From: Bacteroidota bacterium
GTDB taxonomy: Bacteria > Bacteroidota > Bacteroidia > Chitinophagales > Chitinophagaceae
DNA: 64,000 bases
Assembly (NCBI GenBank): GCA_024640225.1
Contig: JAHEFK010000010.1
Location: 1 to 64,000, forward strand
Direction: 5' to 3'
Shown here: positions 60,623 to 64,000 of the stretch, piece by piece
How positions within the stretch are numbered: the first letter of the stretch is position 1
Layout of the letters: every line of letters begins with the position of its first letter
Program-made: the position numbers and the translations under genes
The notes under the pieces: model-generated
The model's database searches: none
What the model was told of the DNA's origin: nothing
What the model saw: the letters and a program-made list of their open reading frames with translations, nothing else

Positions 60623-62707
60623 TTAATTTACCGTTTTACCAGATGGTACTAGCGTAGTAGGTGATACAAATACTAATTTCCCATCTTCGTTTTCTGTCAT
60701 TAAAATCATGCCTTCGCTTTCTATACCACGCATTTTTCTGGGTGCTAAATTAGCAACTACTATTACTTGTTTTTGAACAATCTCTTCTGGATTAAAATGT
60801 TGAGCAATACCGGAAACAATCGTTCTTGTTTCTTCCCCAAGTGCCACAGATAATTTTAGCAACTTGTCTGCTTTTTCTACTTTTTCTGCACTAAGTATAG
60901 TGCCTATGCGCAAATCTATTTTTGCAAAATCATCAAATTGGATGAGTTCTTTTTTAGTTGGTGTTGCTTCCACAGTTTTTGAAGTTGATGTAGTTGATGA
61001 AGTGCTAGCAATTAAATTTGATTTCAATTTTTCGATTTGAGCAAGAATCTCATCATCTTCAATTTTTCTAAATAGTAATTCCGGCGCTCTCAAAGCATAG
61101 TTTACTTTTAATAAATCCAAAGAACCGCCATTTTCCCAATCGAGCATTTTATCTACCACTTTCATCATGTGGCACATTTTCTTAGCGGTAGCCGGTAAAA
61201 AGGGTTGAATATAAATTGCAAGATTAGCACAAAGTTGAAGGCAAATATGCAAGCTATTATCGATAAGTGCTTGTTTGTTCTCTTGTGTATTCGTTTCTTT
61301 TGCTAATATCCATGGAGCTTTATCTTGAAGGTATTTATTGCCTTTTCTCGATAAGTCAATGACTTCGAAAAGTGCATCTCTAAATTTGTAATTTTCAAGA
61401 AGTCCACTAACGCTTTCTTTTGTCTTTTGGATATCAGCCATTAAATGATGATCAGCTTCGTCTAATAGCTCTTTATGTAATGGAGGTACTTTGCCATTGC
61501 ATAATTTATGCATCAGCACAAAGGCTCTATTTACAAAGTTGCCAAAAGTGGCAACCAATTCATTGTTGGTTCTATCTTGAAAGTCTTTCCAAGTAAAATC
61601 ATTGTCTTTAGTTTCAGGTGCATTAGCACATAATACATAGCGCAATACGTCTTCTTGATCTGGAAAATCTTTTACATACTCATGCACCCATACTGCCCAG
61701 TTTCTTGAGGTAGATACTTTTTCTCCTTCGATGTTTAAAAACTCATTGGCAGGTACATTGTCTGGTAATATAAAATCGCCATGCGCTTTTAGCATGGATG
61801 GGAAGATGATGCAGTGAAATACAATATTGTCTTTGCCTATGAAATGAACCAATTTACTGCTCTCGTCACACCAATAATCTTTCCAGTCGTTGGTTAATTC
61901 TTTTGTTGCACTGATATACCCAATCGGAGCATCAAACCAAACATAGAGCACTTTGCCTTCGGCATTTGGCAACGGAACCGGAATACCCCAATTGCTATCT
62001 CTTGTCATAGCTCTTGGTTGCAAGCCGCTATCTATCCAGCTTTTACATTGTCCATATACATTCGATTTCCAAGTTTGTTTCTTACCATCTACAATCCACT
62101 CTTTTAGGAATGCTTCGTATTGGTTGAGCGGGAAATACCAATGGGTAGTTTCTTTTTTTACAGGTATAGCATTGCTCAAGGCGCTTCTTGGCTGAATCAA
62201 TTGGTCTGGAGAAAGGGTAGAACCGCATTTTTCACACTGATCGCCGTAAGCATTTTCATTGCTGCAAATAGGACAGGTACCTACGATATAACGGTCTGCT
62301 AAAAAAACTTGTTTTTCTTCATCGAAATATTGTTCACTTGTTTTTTCTTCAAAACATCCTTTTTCATAAAGCTTCTTGAAGAAGTCTTGCGCACATTCAA
62401 AATGAGTAGTGTTAGAGGTTCTAGAAAATATATCAAAAGATATATTCATTTTATCGAACGAATCTTTGATTAAGGCATGGTATTTATCTACCACATCTTT
62501 GGGCGTGCAATGCTCTTTCATGGCACGGATAGTAATAGGCACGCCATGCTCATCGCTTCCACATATAAATTTTACATCTTTCTTTTGTGCTCTTAAATAA
62601 CGTACATAAATATCAGCAGGCAAATAACAACCAGCTAAATGACCAATATGAACCGGGCCATTAGCATAGGGCAAAGCTGCGGTGACTAAAAAACGTTTGG
62701 GATCCAT
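60623..62707 (-). CDS. metG: Methionyl-tRNA synthetase
   Basis: Charges tRNA-Met. The class I HIGH motif appears in [14 protein letters not shown]. The zinc module has two knuckles (CPIC and CEKC in [18 protein letters not shown]). The KMSKS loop reads [11 protein letters not shown], a variant I believe usual in Bacteroidota. After the anticodon-binding domain, a Ser/Thr-rich linker near residue 565 leads to the C-terminal tRNA-binding OB domain ([23 protein letters not shown]). The 694-residue length is normal for the dimeric form. It heads a run with the adaptor and gpsA. Confidence 0.97.
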   Translation of the reverse strand: MDPKRFLVTAALPYANGPVHIGHLAGCYLPADIYVRYLRAQKKDVKFICGSDEHGVPITIRAMKEHCTPKDVVDKYHALIKDSFDKMNISFDIFSRTSNTTHFECAQDFFKKLYEKGCFEEKTSEQYFDEEKQVFLADRYIVGTCPICSNENAYGDQCEKCGSTLSPDQLIQPRSALSNAIPVKKETTHWYFPLNQYEAFLKEWIVDGKKQTWKSNVYGQCKSWIDSGLQPRAMTRDSNWGIPVPLPNAEGKVLYVWFDAPIGYISATKELTNDWKDYWCDESSKLVHFIGKDNIVFHCIIFPSMLKAHGDFILPDNVPANEFLNIEGEKVSTSRNWAVWVHEYVKDFPDQEDVLRYVLCANAPETKDNDFTWKDFQDRTNNELVATFGNFVNRAFVLMHKLCNGKVPPLHKELLDEADHHLMADIQKTKESVSGLLENYKFRDALFEVIDLSRKGNKYLQDKAPWILAKETNTQENKQALIDNSLHICLQLCANLAIYIQPFLPATAKKMCHMMKVVDKMLDWENGGSLDLLKVNYALRAPELLFRKIEDDEILAQIEKLKSNLIASTSSTTSTSKTVEATPTKKELIQFDDFAKIDLRIGTILSAEKVEKADKLLKLSVALGEETRTIVSGIAQHFNPEEIVQKQVIVVANLAPRKMRGIESEGMILMTENEDGKLVFVSPTTLVPSGKTVN

Positions 62708-62819
62708 TAAATTGATAAGTATTTAGGCTGCTAAGTTACATTATTTTTATGACTGAAAGGCCTATACATGCTAGGGAATAGGGTATAATCATCACCTTTT
62801 ACAAAGTAATTAGAACAAT

Positions 62820-63590
62820 TTAGCTTAATAAATCACTCCAAGCATTACTCAATTGCTCTTTTAATTTGTAATGCGTAAGATCGTATTGAATGGGTACTAT
62901 AGAAGTATAGTTTTGCTCTAAAACATTAATATCGCTATCGGCATCTTCGTCTTTATGCACAAATGACCCCACCATCCAATGGTAAGCAACTCCTCGAGGA
63001 TCTTTACGGGTATCAAAATTTTCATTCCAAGATCCATTTCCTTGCTTACAAATTTTCATACCCTTATGCTCCTCAATACTGCATTTAGGGATATTGACAT
63101 TCAACAATGAATGCAGGGGCAGTCCTTCTTCTAAAACTTTCTTAGATAAGCTATGGGCTACTTGTTTTGCTAAGCTAAAATCGGCATGGTGACTAAAATC
63201 GAGTAATGAAAAACCGATTGCGGGTATGCCTTCTAAAGCGGCTTCCATTGCAGCACTCATGGTGCCAGAATACAGGATGTTAATGGATGCATTACTACCA
63301 TGATTAATGCCACTGATGCATAAATCTGGTTTTCGATGCAGCACGATGCTTTTGGCTAATTTTACACAATCGGCTGGTGTGCCCGATGTTTGAAACGCTT
63401 TTATATCATCAAAAATGTTCACTTCATTCATGCGCAAGGGTTCTCCAATAGTAATAGCATGACCCATGCCAGATTGGGGTCGGTCGGGAGCTACTACTAT
63501 AATTTCTGCTAATCCTTGCACCGATTCTACTAAAGCTCTTATACCTGGAGCGGTTATGCCATCATCATTGGTTATTAATATTGTTTTCAT
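62820..63590 (-). CDS. surE: 5'/3'-nucleotidase SurE
   Basis: A metal-dependent phosphatase that acts on nucleoside monophosphates under stress or in stationary phase. The metal motif is ILITNDDGITAPGIRAL. Further signatures are VVAPDRPQSGMGHAIT, SGTPADCVKLA and CISGINHGSNASINILYSGTMSAAMEA. The frame can be read back to 63656, but the ATG at 63590 (MKTILITNDDG) gives the standard start and 256 residues. It lies about 110 bases downstream of the metG start on the same strand, so it may read into that operon. Confidence 0.95.
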   Translation of the reverse strand: MKTILITNDDGITAPGIRALVESVQGLAEIIVVAPDRPQSGMGHAITIGEPLRMNEVNIFDDIKAFQTSGTPADCVKLAKSIVLHRKPDLCISGINHGSNASINILYSGTMSAAMEAALEGIPAIGFSLLDFSHHADFSLAKQVAHSLSKKVLEEGLPLHSLLNVNIPKCSIEEHKGMKICKQGNGSWNENFDTRKDPRGVAYHWMVGSFVHKDEDADSDINVLEQNYTSIVPIQYDLTHYKLKEQLSNAWSDLLS

Positions 63591-63784
63591 TTTGTGGGAG
63601 TCTATAGCTAATTTATTGGTACATACGCTAAATACATAACTTAAAATTGCAAGCACAGCCTATTGAAAATAAACAAGATGCTACTTGAATTTAATGTTAT
63701 AATGCAGCGAAAGTAAATTTACTTTTTTTATCCACAAATATGCTAATATTTAATTTTTCTTTGCTAAAATCAACCGAATGTATG

Positions 63785-63792
63785 ACCTTTGC
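63785..63792 (+). promoter_or_regulatory. Candidate -7 box of carA
   Basis: GACCTTTG resembles TAnnTTTG with one mismatch, 8 bases before the carA ATG. The rest of the gap from surE (63591-63784) is AT-rich, and I see nothing else in it. Confidence 0.35.
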
Positions 63793-63800
63793 ATTCAATT

Positions 63801-64000
63801 ATGTCAACGATATCTACTACTAAAAAAGCGTATCTTTTATTGCAAGATGGCACCATGATGCAAGGCACTTCCATTGGTGCAAATGGCACTGCCGGAGGCG
63901 AATTGTGTTTTAATACCGGTATGACGGGTTATCAAGAAGTATTTACCGATCCTTCTTATACGGGGCAAGTGCTCATTATGAATACCAATTATATTGGTAA
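63801..64000 (+). CDS. carA: Carbamoyl-phosphate synthase small subunit, 3' end cut
   Basis: The glutaminase subunit of carbamoyl-phosphate synthase, feeding pyrimidine and arginine synthesis. Only the first 66 codons are in the window. They read [40 protein letters not shown] and [14 protein letters not shown], the highly conserved CarA N terminus. The start ATG 63801 is preceded by a weak promoter box. The glutaminase domain and carB would lie to the right. Confidence 0.95.
   Translation, partial: MSTISTTKKAYLLLQDGTMMQGTSIGANGTAGGELCFNTGMTGYQEVFTDPSYTGQVLIMNTNYIG

Noticed and set aside
62708-62819. SAM riboswitch or T-box before metG
   Set aside because: The 112-base gap is AT-rich, with no T-box motif or extended helices that I can see.
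63591-63656. 22-residue N-terminal extension of SurE
   Set aside because: SurE proteins start at MKTILITNDDG. The extension has no homology pattern.
1-64000. CRISPR array, insertion sequence, toxin-antitoxin or defence system
   Set aside because: No regularly spaced direct repeats, transposase, toxin-antitoxin pair or restriction/defence gene is recognisable. The only tandem repeats are the Ig modules within one coding sequence.

Overview
The window is a chromosomal segment of an AT-rich member of the Bacteroidota, most likely near the Chitinophagales/Sphingobacteriales (placement inferred, not tested). The signs are type IX secretion sorting domains of both type A and type B, the gliding lipoprotein GldD, DUF5686 and BtuB-type outer-membrane receptors, an S46 dipeptidyl-peptidase, and repeated copies of the Bacteroidota -7 promoter box TAnnTTTG just upstream of genes. 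An MqnA homologue suggests menaquinone is made by the futalosine route. I see no insertion sequence, prophage, CRISPR array or origin, no rRNA, and no gene-free stretch longer than 300 bases.

Layout. 1-5505: a cut lytic transglycosylase, a CDF metal transporter, RNase HI (minus), then mqnA, an HMG-CoA-lyase-like gene, panB and a YggS-type PLP protein. 5548-9803: a respiratory oxidase accessory cluster (ctaB, two subunit III genes, subunit IV, SCO, DUF420, a 69-residue CxxC membrane protein) that lacks subunits I and II. 9811-14194: a two-way terminator, tRNA-Gln, then PBP2, RodA and a metallo-hydrolase. 14213-15755: an ECF sigma factor operon (minus). 15863-21061: fmt, aroQ (minus), xerD, purB, a small secreted protein and a GT9 glycosyltransferase. 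21191-27355: two large paralogous T9SS type B surface proteins in tandem. 27434-31107: DUF2147, holB, ricT and a lipoprotein. 31109-37792: an Nramp transporter fused to a universal stress domain (minus), trpS, a deoxynucleoside kinase, a DUF5686 protein and a DoxX-like protein. 37880-40316: an umuD-umuC-SRAP damage-response operon behind a perfect palindrome. 40327-43444: the three-gene pnt transhydrogenase operon with a small unknown gene. 43513-48097: a T9SS type A protein, a TonB-dependent receptor, tRNA-Arg and gldD (all minus). 48167-58270: DUF3467, guaA, a WecA/MraY-type transferase and meaB (minus), an O-antigen-ligase-like protein, coaX, an outer-membrane protein, lptC and an S46 peptidase. 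58272-64000: gpsA, an HlyD-type adaptor, metG and surE (minus), and the start of carA.

Most genes are housekeeping. The unexplained features I rate highest are a compact GC-rich, self-complementary 49-base element directly before panB (possible structured leader RNA) and the 18-base perfect palindrome before the umuDC-SRAP operon (possible SOS-type operator). Also of interest are promoter boxes that overlap in divergent pairs (rnhA/mqnA, aroQ/xerD) and boxes placed so close to start codons that purB, gldD and holB mRNAs may be almost leaderless. Several start codons were moved because the longest possible start lies inside such a box.
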